This document shows positions 50,741 through 59,989 of a stretch of 60,041 nucleotides of DNA, piece after piece. The position numbers and the translations under genes were made by a program. Under the pieces are notes generated by a model. The model was not told where the DNA came from and did no database searches. It was given only the letters and a program-made list of their open reading frames with translations. Position 1 is the stretch's first letter; every line of letters starts with the position of its first letter. Origin of the DNA: an uncultured Treponema sp. (GTDB taxonomy: Bacteria; Spirochaetota; Spirochaetia; Treponematales; Treponemataceae); NCBI GenBank assembly GCA_937901865.1, contig CALDID010000088.1, forward strand, positions 1 to 60,041, given 5' to 3'.

Positions 50741-52141
50741 ATGCTTCGTTTTAGAAACCGTATTTTTCTTTTAACTCTTTTATGCTCTGCATTGAGTTTC
50801 TTTCCTTGCGCGTATGCGGCGGTGCAAACACCGATAACATTGAACAAAGTGTCTGAAAAAGACAGAATGACTTTTATCAAAGAACTGCAAAAATACCTTG
50901 ACGCAGAGGATTTTGATTCAGCTCTCAAGCTGTTTAATAACCTTTCTAGCGATATGGCGAATGATTTTGATATTCTTTTGATAAAGGCTTCTATTTTGTT
51001 TTCTGCAGGCAAATTAGACGAAGCCGATAACCTGTGTGTACGCCTTCTTTCTGTGCAAAGCGATAATATAGATGTGATAGAACTCCGCTCTATGATAGCT
51101 AAGATGAAAGGCGATAAGAAGCAGAGAAACGCGACCTTAAAGCAGATTTTGCAGCAAGACCCGAAAAATGTGCAGGCGAATATAGAAGTTGCAGAAGATT
51201 ACGCTTTGTCAAAAGATTATGCTTTGGCGAAAAAGTACTATAAGAATGCTCTTTCAAGCGATTCAAAGAATATGAGTGCGCTTTTTGGCTATGGACAGAC
51301 GAGCTATTACACAGGCGACCTTTCTACTGCAAAGGCGACCTTTAATCAAATGCTGAAAATCGATGACAAGAATGCTTCTGCGTATGCTTATTTAGGCAAG
51401 CTCGCCGCAGAAGACGAAAACTATAAAGAAGCTGAAGAGTACATAAAAAAAGCGGTTGAATACGATGAAAACAACTATGATTATCGCCTTGATTATGGAA
51501 AATATGCGAACTATCGTGGCAGAAAGAGCGACGCAGAAACGCAGTGGAAAAAAGCGGTAGAAATCAGAAGCGATTACTTTTTGGCATATACCTATCTTGC
51601 TGGTCTTTATGATGAGCAGGAGCGATTTGAAGAAGAGCTGGCGATGTGGAAAAAAGTGGTGGAAACAGAGCCTAAATACTATTATGCGTATGAGGCATTG
51701 GGCATTCTCTATTGGCAAAAAGGAGAGCTCATAAACTGCCGCAATTCATTTCTAAAAGCAGCGGATTATAATCCGAAAAATGAATCATATCCGTTAATGG
51801 TTGCTGCAACGTATATGAAACAAAATGACTATCAAAAGTGCAAGCTCTATCTTGATACGGTGTTTAAAAAGAGAATATTTGACACATCTTCTGCCTCTTT
51901 TGCTGTGATGAGAATGTATAGAGATAATGGCGGCGGAACGAATGCAGAAAATAGTACAGCTCGTTTAGTAAATAAGGAAACGAATAAGACAATTCAAGGT
52001 AAGCTCTATTTTTATCTTGCTCTATTCTATGATATAAAGGGCAGCCGCACAATCGCAGAGGAATATTATACAAAAGTGTTAAATCACGCCGCTCCGATGT
52101 TCTTTGAATTCCGTCTTGCAGAATGGGGTGCTGGTGTATGA
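50741..52141 (+). CDS. Secreted tetratricopeptide-repeat protein
   Basis: 466 residues. The signal peptide (NRIFLLTLLCSALSFFPCAYA) is followed by about ten TPR-type helix pairs from residue 45 to the end (NVQANIEVAEDYALSKDYAL, NASAYAYLGKLAAEDENYKEA and AYEALGILYWQKGELINCRN). TPR solenoids hold partner proteins. The stop overlaps the next start (ATGA, 52138-52141), so it is translationally coupled with the TraB-family membrane protein and may be its periplasmic partner. Confidence 0.85.
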   Translation: MLRFRNRIFLLTLLCSALSFFPCAYAAVQTPITLNKVSEKDRMTFIKELQKYLDAEDFDSALKLFNNLSSDMANDFDILLIKASILFSAGKLDEADNLCVRLLSVQSDNIDVIELRSMIAKMKGDKKQRNATLKQILQQDPKNVQANIEVAEDYALSKDYALAKKYYKNALSSDSKNMSALFGYGQTSYYTGDLSTAKATFNQMLKIDDKNASAYAYLGKLAAEDENYKEAEEYIKKAVEYDENNYDYRLDYGKYANYRGRKSDAETQWKKAVEIRSDYFLAYTYLAGLYDEQERFEEELAMWKKVVETEPKYYYAYEALGILYWQKGELINCRNSFLKAADYNPKNESYPLMVAATYMKQNDYQKCKLYLDTVFKKRIFDTSSASFAVMRMYRDNGGGTNAENSTARLVNKETNKTIQGKLYFYLALFYDIKGSRTIAEEYYTKVLNHAAPMFFEFRLAEWGAGV

Positions 52142-53337
52142 AACAGACAGAACATAGATTGACTCTTAACAATAAAGAATTTTTGCTTATCGGCACTGCT
52201 CATATTTCTGCACAGAGCGTAGAAGAAGTAAAGACTGCTGTTGAAAAGGAAATGCCTGATTGTGTGGCGATTGAGCTTGACGATGAACGGCTCAAGACGA
52301 TGACAGAAGACGATTCATGGAAGAATCTTGACATCATAAGCGTATTGAAAAAAAATCAAGGCTTTGTGCTTATGGCGAACTTGATACTTGCTTCGTTTCA
52401 AAAGAAGATGGGAAGCAATGTCGGGGTAAAGCCTGGCGAGGATATGCGGGCGGCGTATGAAAAGGCGAAAGAACTTGGCATAAAGACGCAAATGGTTGAC
52501 CGTCCTGTAAAAGTAACTTTGAAACGTGCTTGGGCAAAGAACTCTTTTATCGGAAAGATGAAGTTATTGTCGATTATGATAGCCTCTATTTTTGATACAG
52601 AGGAAGTGTCGTCTGACCAAATTGAGAGCCTCAAAAACTCTTCTGAAATGGATAATATGATGAGTGAACTTTCTAGTTATTTGCCAGCGGTAAAGAAAGT
52701 TTTAATTGACGAGAGAGATTTATATCTTGCAAGTCATATCTATTCTTGTGAGGGGAATAAGGTTCTAGCGGTATTAGGTGCGGGGCATATTCCTGGCGTA
52801 ATTGCGCATTTGAATGCGATTGCAGAGGGAAAAGAAAGTGCTAATACAGACGAAATAAGCGAAGTGCCAGAGAAAAAACTTTCTTCTAAAATCATAGGTT
52901 GGATAATTCCTGTCATTATCATAGCTTTGATTGCATTGGGGTTTTATTTCGGCGGTAAAAAGAACGGCTGGAATATGATGGGCTCGTGGGTGATTTGGAA
53001 CTCTGTTCTTGCAGGGCTTGGCGCGATTATAGCCGCAGGGCATCCGCTTACAATTCTTGTTTCTGCCATTAGTGCGCCGTTTACGTCATTATGTCCACTA
53101 GTGGGGTGCGGAATGGTTGCAGGAGTGGTGCAAGCGGTTGTAAAAAAGCCGAAAGTGGCTGATTTAGAAGCGATACACATTGATTGCAACAGCATAAAGG
53201 GCTTTTATAAAAACAGAATACTTAGAGTGCTGTTGGTGTTTGTCTTATCTTCACTAGGCTCTTCACTCGGCACGTTCGTCGCAGGTGCGTCTTTTATCAA
53301 AAACATAACCGAAGTAATAAGTAATCTATTGCATTAG
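52138..53337 (+). CDS. TraB-family membrane protein
   Basis: 399 residues from ATG 52138, overlapping the upstream stop. The TraB/PrgY fold occupies about 1-245: LLIGTAHISAQSVEEVKTAV, DCVAIELDDERLK, VDRPVKVTLKRAW and VLAVLGAGHIPGV. The conserved GTAHIS and GAGHIPG motifs correspond to the proposed metal-dependent hydrolase core. Three or four membrane helices follow at about 250-400. The family includes the enterococcal pheromone-shutdown proteins TraB/PrgY, but its biochemical role is unsettled. It is co-transcribed with a TPR protein. Confidence 0.88.
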   Translation: MKQTEHRLTLNNKEFLLIGTAHISAQSVEEVKTAVEKEMPDCVAIELDDERLKTMTEDDSWKNLDIISVLKKNQGFVLMANLILASFQKKMGSNVGVKPGEDMRAAYEKAKELGIKTQMVDRPVKVTLKRAWAKNSFIGKMKLLSIMIASIFDTEEVSSDQIESLKNSSEMDNMMSELSSYLPAVKKVLIDERDLYLASHIYSCEGNKVLAVLGAGHIPGVIAHLNAIAEGKESANTDEISEVPEKKLSSKIIGWIIPVIIIALIALGFYFGGKKNGWNMMGSWVIWNSVLAGLGAIIAAGHPLTILVSAISAPFTSLCPLVGCGMVAGVVQAVVKKPKVADLEAIHIDCNSIKGFYKNRILRVLLVFVLSSLGSSLGTFVAGASFIKNITEVISNLLH

Positions 53338-53407
53338 CTCAATATGAATGCAGCTTTTACACTGCGAATTGGTCGCTCTGACATAGTTTTGCAAAAGAAA
53401 ATACACA

Positions 53408-53436
53408 TTGCATAATCTTTTCTAAAAAAGTAGAAT
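53408..53436 (+). promoter_or_regulatory. tex promoter, leaderless type
   Basis: TTGCAT (53408-53413), a 17-bp spacer and TAGAAT (53431-53436), then agcacct and ATG 53444. No ribosome site. Confidence 0.55.
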
Positions 53437-53443
53437 AGCACCT

Positions 53444-55792
53444 ATGGAATTTACGCAAGAAAACATCGACGCATTGCAGGTCAATGAAGTCGAAATTATG
53501 AAGAAGATTGCGGAGGAACTCAATATCCGCATTAACCAAGTCAGCTCAGTCATTTCGCTTGTAGACGAAGGCTGCACAATCCCGTTTATCGCCCGCTACC
53601 GCAAAGAAAAGCACGGAAGCCTTGACGAAGTGCAGGTGCGAGATACCGACCATCTTTTTAAGACATACAAGAACCTTGAGGAACGCCGCCTTGAAATCGT
53701 GCGCGGTGTGTTTGCACAGGGGAAACTTACCGAGTCGCTTTATAATGCCGCAATGAGCGCGAAGACGCTTGCCGAGCTCGAAGATTTGTGGGCTCCGTTC
53801 AAGAAAAAGAAAAAGACGCGCGGAATGGTCGCGATTGAAAAGGGCTTAGAGCCGCTTGCTGACGCAATGTGTGAGATGAGCGACGCAGAGCTTGAAGAGA
53901 AAGCGGCGGAGTTTGTGAAAGACAACGAAAATCCTGAATTATCTGTTTCAAGCAAAGAAGACGCATTGCAAGGCGCAATGGACATCATCGCCGAGCGCAT
54001 TTCGCAAGACACAAAGAACCGCGAAGCCGTGCACGATGAGTATATGGCAAGCGGCAAGATTAAGACGAAAGGCATTGTGAGAGACGGAGAGGACGCAGAG
54101 AGCGCGGAAAAGACCTCGACATACAAAATGTATTGGGATTTTGAAGAGGCGTTGAACCGCGTGAAGCCGCATCACATTTTGGCGATTAACCGCGGAGAAC
54201 GCGAGGGTGCGCTTGATGTGGAAATCGATGTTGACCTTGACGGCGCAGTGAGCACGGTGGCAAAGCGGAATACGGCAAAGAACAAATACTTTAGCGACGC
54301 GCTCGAAGATGGCATTGTGCGCTTGCTTTCTCCTGCGGTTGTGCGCGAGATTAAGAGCGATGAGGCGGACGAAGCGGACACGCACGGTATCGGTATCTTT
54401 AGCGAGAACCTCAAAAACCTCCTTATGACACAGCCAATCAAGGGAAGCCGCGTCCTCGGCGTTGACCCGGGAATCCGCACGGGAACAAAATGCGCCGCTC
54501 TCGACGAAACGGGCAAATATTTGGGCTATTTCCTCATCAAGCAGGTGAGCGACCCGACAGGCTCATACAACGCCGTAAAAGAAGCAATCAAGAAATACAA
54601 TATTCAAGTTGTCGCGGTTGGAAATGGCACGGGAAGCCAAGAAGTGCAGCAGGTGGTGAGCAAAGTTATCAGCGAAAATTATCCTGATGTGCGCTATACC
54701 GTCGTAGACGAATCGGGCGCGTCGGTGTATTCTGCGAGCGACATTGCGCGCGAAGAGTTCCCAGAGCTTGACCTGACTATCCGCGGCGCGATTAGTATGG
54801 GACGCCGTTTGCAAGACCCGCTTGCAGAATTGGTGAAAATCGACCCGAAAGCAATCGGAGTCGGCTTGTATCAGCACGATGTGAATCAAAAACGCCTTTC
54901 TGAAACGCTGGACGAAGTTGTTGGCAGCGTGGTCAACCAAGTCGGCGTGAACTTGAATACCGCGAGCGCGAGTTTGCTCAAATATGTTTCGGGCATCAAT
55001 TCAAGCCTTGCAAAGAAAATCGTGGCATATCGCGACACGAACGGCAAAATCAAGAGCCGCGCGGAACTCAAAAACGTGTCGGGGCTAGGACCAAAGACGT
55101 TCGAGCAGTGCGCAGGTTTCTTGAAGATTCCCGAAAGCGAAGAAATTCTTGATAACACATGGGTTCACCCTGAAAACTATGCAGTTGCAAAAGAGATACT
55201 TCCTTTTGTGCAGCGCAGCGAGAAACTTTCTGCAGATTTTAAAAAGCAACTGGTTGAAAAATACCAGATTGGCGAAACGACGATTTCGGACATTGCCGAG
55301 GAATTACAGAAGCCGAACCGCGACCCACGCGACGAAATGCCTGCGCCGATTATGCAAAAGGGCGTGCTGGCGTTTGAAGACCTCAAAGTTGGAATGAAAG
55401 TTACGGGCAAAATCAAGAACGTCGTCGATTTCGGCGCATTCGTCGACATCGGTTTGCACGAAACGGCTCTGATTCACGTTTCGGAGCTTTCCGACAGCTT
55501 TGTTTCAAACCCGATGGATGTTATCAAGGTCGGAGATGTGAAGGAGTTCACGATTATCGACCTCGACACCGACCGAAAGCGCATTTCTCTTTCGCTGAAA
55601 ACGGGCGCAAAGCCAAAATCTGACGGCACTTCAAGCGGCAAGAAAAAAGTTGTCGTGGTCAAAAAAGGCGCGGTAACTGGGAAAAACGATAAAGGCAATC
55701 GCCGTGAATTCGACAAATCCGCCCGTGGCGGTACACGCGGCAGTGATGACGGCACGATGTACAACCCATTTGCCGCATTACTGAAGCGATAA
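53444..55792 (+). CDS. tex: Tex-family RNA-binding transcription accessory protein
   Basis: 782 residues. The N-terminal Tex domain has VDEGCTIPFIARYRKEKHGS, the YqgF-like RNase H fold has VLGVDPGIRTGTKCA, helix-hairpin-helix segments have LNTASASLLKYVSGI, and a C-terminal S1 domain has KVTGKIKNVVDFGAFVDIGL with HVSELSDSFVSNP. A basic, glycine-rich tail (KKKVVVVKKGAVTGKNDKG) ends it. Tex acts in transcription and RNA handling. ATG 53444 is placed by the -10 hexamer 7 nt upstream. A MITE-like element follows 23 bp after the stop. Confidence 0.95.
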   Translation: MEFTQENIDALQVNEVEIMKKIAEELNIRINQVSSVISLVDEGCTIPFIARYRKEKHGSLDEVQVRDTDHLFKTYKNLEERRLEIVRGVFAQGKLTESLYNAAMSAKTLAELEDLWAPFKKKKKTRGMVAIEKGLEPLADAMCEMSDAELEEKAAEFVKDNENPELSVSSKEDALQGAMDIIAERISQDTKNREAVHDEYMASGKIKTKGIVRDGEDAESAEKTSTYKMYWDFEEALNRVKPHHILAINRGEREGALDVEIDVDLDGAVSTVAKRNTAKNKYFSDALEDGIVRLLSPAVVREIKSDEADEADTHGIGIFSENLKNLLMTQPIKGSRVLGVDPGIRTGTKCAALDETGKYLGYFLIKQVSDPTGSYNAVKEAIKKYNIQVVAVGNGTGSQEVQQVVSKVISENYPDVRYTVVDESGASVYSASDIAREEFPELDLTIRGAISMGRRLQDPLAELVKIDPKAIGVGLYQHDVNQKRLSETLDEVVGSVVNQVGVNLNTASASLLKYVSGINSSLAKKIVAYRDTNGKIKSRAELKNVSGLGPKTFEQCAGFLKIPESEEILDNTWVHPENYAVAKEILPFVQRSEKLSADFKKQLVEKYQIGETTISDIAEELQKPNRDPRDEMPAPIMQKGVLAFEDLKVGMKVTGKIKNVVDFGAFVDIGLHETALIHVSELSDSFVSNPMDVIKVGDVKEFTIIDLDTDRKRISLSLKTGAKPKSDGTSSGKKKVVVVKKGAVTGKNDKGNRREFDKSARGGTRGSDDGTMYNPFAALLKR

Positions 55793-55815
55793 GTTAATTT
55801 TTCTTACAAATCTAT

Positions 55816-55929
55816 TAGACCTGTTCGATAATTGTCATTATCGGGCTCGACCCGATAATCTTTTTGCCTATATTGCAATAGATTGCCGTATCAAGTACGG
55901 CAATGACATACTGTTTCCGAACAGGTCTA
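55816..55929. mobile_element. MITE-like element, copy 2
   Basis: 114 bp bounded by TAGACCTGTTCG and its reverse complement with G-rich variation (CGAACAGGTCTA), with TA at both ends. Internal perfect hairpins are ATTATCGGG/CCCGATAAT, followed by ctttttg, and ATTGCCGTA/TACGGCAAT. The first, with its T-run, would work as a terminator for tex. No coding frame. It lies between convergent tex and the MCP at 55970. Confidence 0.85.
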
Positions 55930-55969
55930 TTCTATCAAACAACTTCATTTTTTTCAACACACACAGTGC

Positions 55970-57724
55970 CTAAATGCCTGTTGATTGTATCACCTTATCC
56001 GCTGCATCTAATATCTTTTGCGCTTTGTGCGAAGCGGTTTCTATATTGGCGTTCAAAGCCTCGTTTTCGCTCCTCATCTTCGCAAAAGAATCACTCGTTT
56101 CCTTTACGTTTGCCATAATTTCTCTTAAATTTGCGTCAACCGTCTGCCCCATCACGCTCTGCTCATCTATCGAATGGGACATCTCCTCAAAGTTCTTCAC
56201 CACCTTGTTTGAGCTTTCGACGATTTTCTCAAATGCCTTTTCTACAGTAACCGAGCTTTCCATCATCTCTTTCATCATATTCAGCATTTCTTCCACGCTA
56301 GAAGCAACGTCTGCTTCTTGGCTGCGGCTTCTCTCTGCCAGCTCTCTAATCTCTTTTGCGACAACCGCAAAGCTCTTTCCGTTTTCCCCTGCGTGCGAAG
56401 CCTCAATACCTGCATTTATCGCTAAAAGGTTCGTCTTGCCTGTTATGCCTGCGATGAGATTATTCGTCTTTACTAGCTGGTCGGTGCATTTCTCAAAGCC
56501 TGCGATTTTCTCTTCAAGCACCGCCAAATGCTTCGCGCCCTCGTTTGAGCTGACTTCAAGTTCCTTTGAGCTTGCAAGAGAATCGCGGCGAATACCGTCT
56601 ACCGAAGAAATCATCGCCGAAAGCGTTGAAATATGCTCTTGGCTTTGGTTTATCGTGGCGTTCTGTTGCTGCACAAGCGCGCCCAAACGGTCGATAGAGC
56701 CGACATTCTCTTCTACAATCTGCCGCACGCCGTCCATAAACTGCGCTTGCTCGCTTGCAGATTCTTTTGTGGAGGTGATGACCGTTTTCACCGACTGCAA
56801 GATACTAAAGATGAATACATCGAACACAACGATTATTGCCAAAACGACGAGAATAAGCGTTAAAGACGACGTTACAAGCGACTTATTAAACATATCGCCA
56901 AGCGTGAACGGCGTGAACATCACCAAGCACCAGCCCACCGTTTTAATATCCGCCGTAACATACACGCCTCGCCGCGTCGCAATCACTCTTTCTCTGCCGC
57001 GCCCAAAAAGCGTATGGTCTTTTAGCTCTTTGAGTATCTCTGTAACATTTGTTTTCGCTTCTAGCACCGCCTTGTCGGTTGTTCCTGTAACCTCAAGTGC
57101 CTCGTTATACATAAACATCGTAACGCTTTTATCAAGAGAGGCATACACTTTATCAAAAAAGCTGTCGAGCGGGATTCCTGTGCCTGCCACTCCGATATTC
57201 TTCGCGCTCTCATCTCTGACAAGGGCGTTTATCCATAGATTCGTTTGCTTTAAGTCGGGATTATAATTGATGTTGAAATTGTAATCGTCTAAAGAATTCA
57301 GCGTCATCTTATACCAATATTGCGCAGGGTCGGCTGGGTCAACGATGTATGATTTTTCTAGGTCGGAATAAAACTGCTTATCGTAATCGCTCACCCAAAA
57401 CGAGCTTTTCGCCAAAAACGATTCTTGATACGCCGCCACTTCTCTTTTCGCTTCAGCATAAAGCTCACTGTCGTTTGGATTAGCAATAAATGCGCGGAAT
57501 ATCGGCGACTTCGTCATTTGCAAAACAAGGGCAATCTGGCTGTTCAAATCGCTTTCAAACTCTAAAGCCTTCTTTTCAGACAACTGCACAAGCCGCGCCT
57601 GTGTTTCTGCATTAAAGGCACTGCGCGAGCCAAAAAGCACCATAAACAGCGTAAGTATGAGAACAACTATGAAAAATAGCAATGAAAACAGCAACGTTTT
57701 TTGTTTTAGAGTTCGATTTGCCAT
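55970..57724 (-). CDS. Methyl-accepting chemotaxis protein
   Basis: 584 residues. Membrane segment 1 is near 12-35, a dCache-like periplasmic region follows (with WYKMTLNSLDDYNFNINYN), and membrane segment 2 is near 278-305. No clear HAMP is visible. The signalling tip is KTNLLAINAGIEASHAGENG, nearer the usual consensus than the tandem MCPs at 1-4802, and KEIRELAERSRSQEADVASS follows. The sensor lacks the R-x-W amino-acid pattern. A cggggt stretch lies before ATG 57724, and TATAAT lies further up (57763-57768). It stands alone. Confidence 0.92.
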   Translation of the reverse strand: MANRTLKQKTLLFSLLFFIVVLILTLFMVLFGSRSAFNAETQARLVQLSEKKALEFESDLNSQIALVLQMTKSPIFRAFIANPNDSELYAEAKREVAAYQESFLAKSSFWVSDYDKQFYSDLEKSYIVDPADPAQYWYKMTLNSLDDYNFNINYNPDLKQTNLWINALVRDESAKNIGVAGTGIPLDSFFDKVYASLDKSVTMFMYNEALEVTGTTDKAVLEAKTNVTEILKELKDHTLFGRGRERVIATRRGVYVTADIKTVGWCLVMFTPFTLGDMFNKSLVTSSLTLILVVLAIIVVFDVFIFSILQSVKTVITSTKESASEQAQFMDGVRQIVEENVGSIDRLGALVQQQNATINQSQEHISTLSAMISSVDGIRRDSLASSKELEVSSNEGAKHLAVLEEKIAGFEKCTDQLVKTNNLIAGITGKTNLLAINAGIEASHAGENGKSFAVVAKEIRELAERSRSQEADVASSVEEMLNMMKEMMESSVTVEKAFEKIVESSNKVVKNFEEMSHSIDEQSVMGQTVDANLREIMANVKETSDSFAKMRSENEALNANIETASHKAQKILDAADKVIQSTGI

Positions 57725-58035
57725 TTTTTACCCCGATTCAACCTCTATTATTCCTCAATAATATTATATCGTCATATTTCCTCGTATTCCACATAGACAC
57801 TTTTTTTCTCTCTTAAAACCTCTTTTTTCTTTTATTTATCGCTCTTTTTCCTTGCCATTTTCTCCATTTTGTGCTATTCTATAGTAGTATCGGGGCTATG
57901 TAGTGCTTACGCTGTATTGTGATAAAATTTCAAATCCCTTCCTAGCCTAGATTGCCCCGTCTTCTTACCCTAGATTTTTCACTCTTCCTAGCTTAGATTT
58001 GCTCCTCTCCCTAGCATTAGGTGCGTTCCGTCTTG

Positions 58036-58065
58036 TTGACACATTACGACCCGTCTTATTACAAT
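58036..58065 (+). promoter_or_regulatory. Promoter of the HU-like gene at 58126
   Basis: Consensus TTGACA (58036-58041), an 18-bp spacer and TACAAT (58060-58065). An inverted repeat begins inside the spacer. Confidence 0.65.
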
Positions 58066-58076
58066 GAAACGGGTCG
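58047..58076. promoter_or_regulatory. Inverted repeat overlapping the promoter (possible operator)
   Basis: CGACCCGT (58047-58054) and ACGGGTCG (58069-58076) form a perfect 8-bp dyad around the -10 region. Confidence 0.55.
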
Positions 58077-58125
58077 CATTGTTATAACATGAAGGGGCGA
58101 ATTACTATAAGTCGGAGGGGCGAAA

Positions 58126-58917
58126 ATGCCTAGAAAGAAGAACAGTATTCTTAATGCAAAAGAGAACGAGCCGTTTGTAGATGTCGTGATAAAAAAGAGC
58201 AATCTCGACGGCGAAAGCTATGCGAGCGTTGTGCCGAAGAAAGTGGATATGATTTCGCTGATGAAAGCAACGGTGGAGAACTCAAAGATGAATATCGATT
58301 TCCCGCTGGTGTATGCAGTGGTGAGCACGCTCTCAGAGCAGATGATGAGCGCATTTGAAAACGGCTACAGCGTGGATATGCTCGGCTTTGGGGAGCTAAA
58401 GGCGGAAATGAAAGGCAGGGTTGACGCGAACGATACGCCGCTTATGCTTAAAAAGCACCTAGAGCCTGTGTTTAAGCCGTCGGCAAAGGCGAAAAAGGCG
58501 ATTGAAAAGCTACAGGTTCGGAGCGTTCGCAGGGTGAGTCCGCAGCATATCATCTATTATGTTTCAGATTTCAGACGCAAAGAGATGCGGAATTGCTTGG
58601 TGAATCCGCAGGCGATTTGCGTGGCAGGCAAGGGGATAAAGCTCGATAAAGTCGATAAGTTTTTGTATGCGGCGAAAGTGGCGGACGGCTTTAATGCGCA
58701 GAGGGACAAATTGCCGCAGAGAGAAGAGTGGAAGGAGCTTTTTGTAGTGGACGACACGCTTTCTCGCATTGTGGCGGAGGTGCGCAATTTGGAGGCGGGA
58801 AAGTATGTTTTAGTGCTGCACACGCCATACAGCGCAGGCGGCAAGCTGCTAAAGACCCCCGTCGAAGTCGTCAGCGATGTCTTTGAGATAAAGCGGGAGG
58901 GGGCAAGAGAGGGGTAG
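58126..58917 (+). CDS. HU-like DNA-binding protein with C-terminal beta domain (DUF4469-like)
   Basis: 263 residues from ATG 58126 with ggaggggcg upstream. The N-terminal ~125 residues resemble the HU/IHF-type fold variant (YSVDMLGFGELKAEMKGRVD, and FKPSAKAKKAIEKLQ). The C-terminal part from about 140 is a small Ig-like region (LVNPQAICVAGKGIKLDKVD, and AGKYVLVLHTPYSAGGKLL). Layout matches the protein at 14717-15481, though sequence is not close. It may be the first gene of a unit with the DUF3990 and small-partner genes 10 nt and 9 nt apart. Confidence 0.6.
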   Translation: MPRKKNSILNAKENEPFVDVVIKKSNLDGESYASVVPKKVDMISLMKATVENSKMNIDFPLVYAVVSTLSEQMMSAFENGYSVDMLGFGELKAEMKGRVDANDTPLMLKKHLEPVFKPSAKAKKAIEKLQVRSVRRVSPQHIIYYVSDFRRKEMRNCLVNPQAICVAGKGIKLDKVDKFLYAAKVADGFNAQRDKLPQREEWKELFVVDDTLSRIVAEVRNLEAGKYVLVLHTPYSAGGKLLKTPVEVVSDVFEIKREGAREG

Positions 58918-58927
58918 GCAAAAGAGT

Positions 58928-59563
58928 ATGATTTTATATCACGGCAGTCCGCATAAAATTGTTGCGCCGACCTTTGGACTGGGGCAAGAGAGGCACGACT
59001 ATGGCAAAGGCTTCTACTTAACAGCAGATATAGACCTTGCAAAAGAATGGGCTGTGTGTCGCCCCGAAACGCAAAGCGGCTATGTACATTCGTTTGAACT
59101 GGATACAGACGGCTTAAACATCTTTGATTTTGAAAGAGAAAGTATTTTATGCTGGCTTTGCGAGCTTATGAAGCACAGAGAAGCAGCTTCGTCAAAGCGA
59201 TATAGAGTGCTTTCGGCAAAGTTCATTGAAAAATACGGCAAAGATACTTCAAGCGCAGATGTGATAAAGGGCTGGAGGGCAAATGCGTCGTATTTCTATA
59301 TTGCAAAGGCGTTTGTGCGCGATGAAGTGGACATTGATATTCTTGAAGAGCTGCTAGAACTCGGAGAGCTTGGCGTGCAATGGTGTATAAAGTCTGAAAA
59401 GGCTTATCGTCAGCTTAAAAAAAGGGACGAGATACTGACGATTGATTATCGCGAGTTTAATGCAAAGTTTAATGAACGCGATTATAATGCAAGGCTAAAG
59501 ATGAAAACACTGATTGATTCTGATAGAAACAGAGTTGAGAAAGTCTTTAGTACATTAGTGTAG
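58928..59563 (+). CDS. DUF3990-type (ADP-ribosyltransferase-fold) protein
   Basis: 211 residues. The N-terminal half has LYHGSPHKIVAPTFGLGQER, then DYGKGFYLTADIDLAKEWA, typical of DUF3990, placed in the ADP-ribosyl superfamily by fold. The C-terminal half is charged and alpha-helical. A nuclease- or ADP-ribosylation-type toxin role is possible, because DUF3990 genes usually have a small partner gene. Start ATG 58928 lies 10 nt after the HU-like stop. Catalytic residues cannot be assigned from the sequence alone. Confidence 0.75.
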   Translation: MILYHGSPHKIVAPTFGLGQERHDYGKGFYLTADIDLAKEWAVCRPETQSGYVHSFELDTDGLNIFDFERESILCWLCELMKHREAASSKRYRVLSAKFIEKYGKDTSSADVIKGWRANASYFYIAKAFVRDEVDIDILEELLELGELGVQWCIKSEKAYRQLKKRDEILTIDYREFNAKFNERDYNARLKMKTLIDSDRNRVEKVFSTLV

Positions 59564-59572
59564 GGGGATACA

Positions 59573-59989
59573 ATGGGCGCATATCCTGAATGTTATTTAG
59601 AAGAGATTGTGGAAACACAGGGAAAACTCTTTGAACTTGTTGCAGATAAGCCTTCTGTTGATTTTGAAGATTTCATCAATCACTATATGACGGGAAAAAC
59701 GCGGCACTTTTTAGACAAATCTGACGCTTATGTGAGCAATCTGAACGAAAAAGAACTGTTTGAATACTTTTGCCAAGTAGACAATTATGTCCTCAAAGAA
59801 GGAGAGTCGCTTACTGGTTTTGCTCCGAATTGGATTGGTCAATTCTATGCACAAAGCCAATGGCAGAAAAATATTCCAAGCACTATTCTTGTTTCTCTTT
59901 TGCCGCCGCAGTTCTTAAAAGCCGCGTATGCAGGGCTGCACGATTTGGAATTGGATTTAGCGGTAGAAAAAGTATTTGCAAAGCAATAG
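59573..59989 (+). CDS. Small partner of the DUF3990 protein, stop codon supplied by a repeat element
   Basis: 138 residues from ATG 59573 with gtaggggga upstream, 9 nt after the DUF3990 stop. It is acidic and helical (MGAYPECYLEEIVETQGKLF, then VDFEDFINHYMTGKTRHFLD). The family is not recognised, but the place suggests an antitoxin or immunity partner. Its TAG (59987-59989) is the first three bases of MITE-like element copy 3, so the true C-terminus may have been altered by insertion. Confidence 0.65.
   Translation: MGAYPECYLEEIVETQGKLFELVADKPSVDFEDFINHYMTGKTRHFLDKSDAYVSNLNEKELFEYFCQVDNYVLKEGESLTGFAPNWIGQFYAQSQWQKNIPSTILVSLLPPQFLKAAYAGLHDLELDLAVEKVFAKQ

Larger units (their letters stand above)
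57725..58125. other. 400-bp gene-free region between MCP and HU-like gene
   Basis: It holds the MCP promoter region on the left and, at about 57941-58020, four imperfect copies of a cctagcctagatt-type motif spaced 20-26 bp apart. Next come the HU-like gene promoter (58036-58065) and a perfect 10-bp palindrome TGTTATAACA (58080-58089). I see no coding frame or RNA gene. Confidence 0.6.

Noticed and set aside
55974..57266. 430-codon plus-strand frame opposite the MCP
   Set aside because: It is the mirror of a well-supported MCP gene and has Ser-rich shadow composition.
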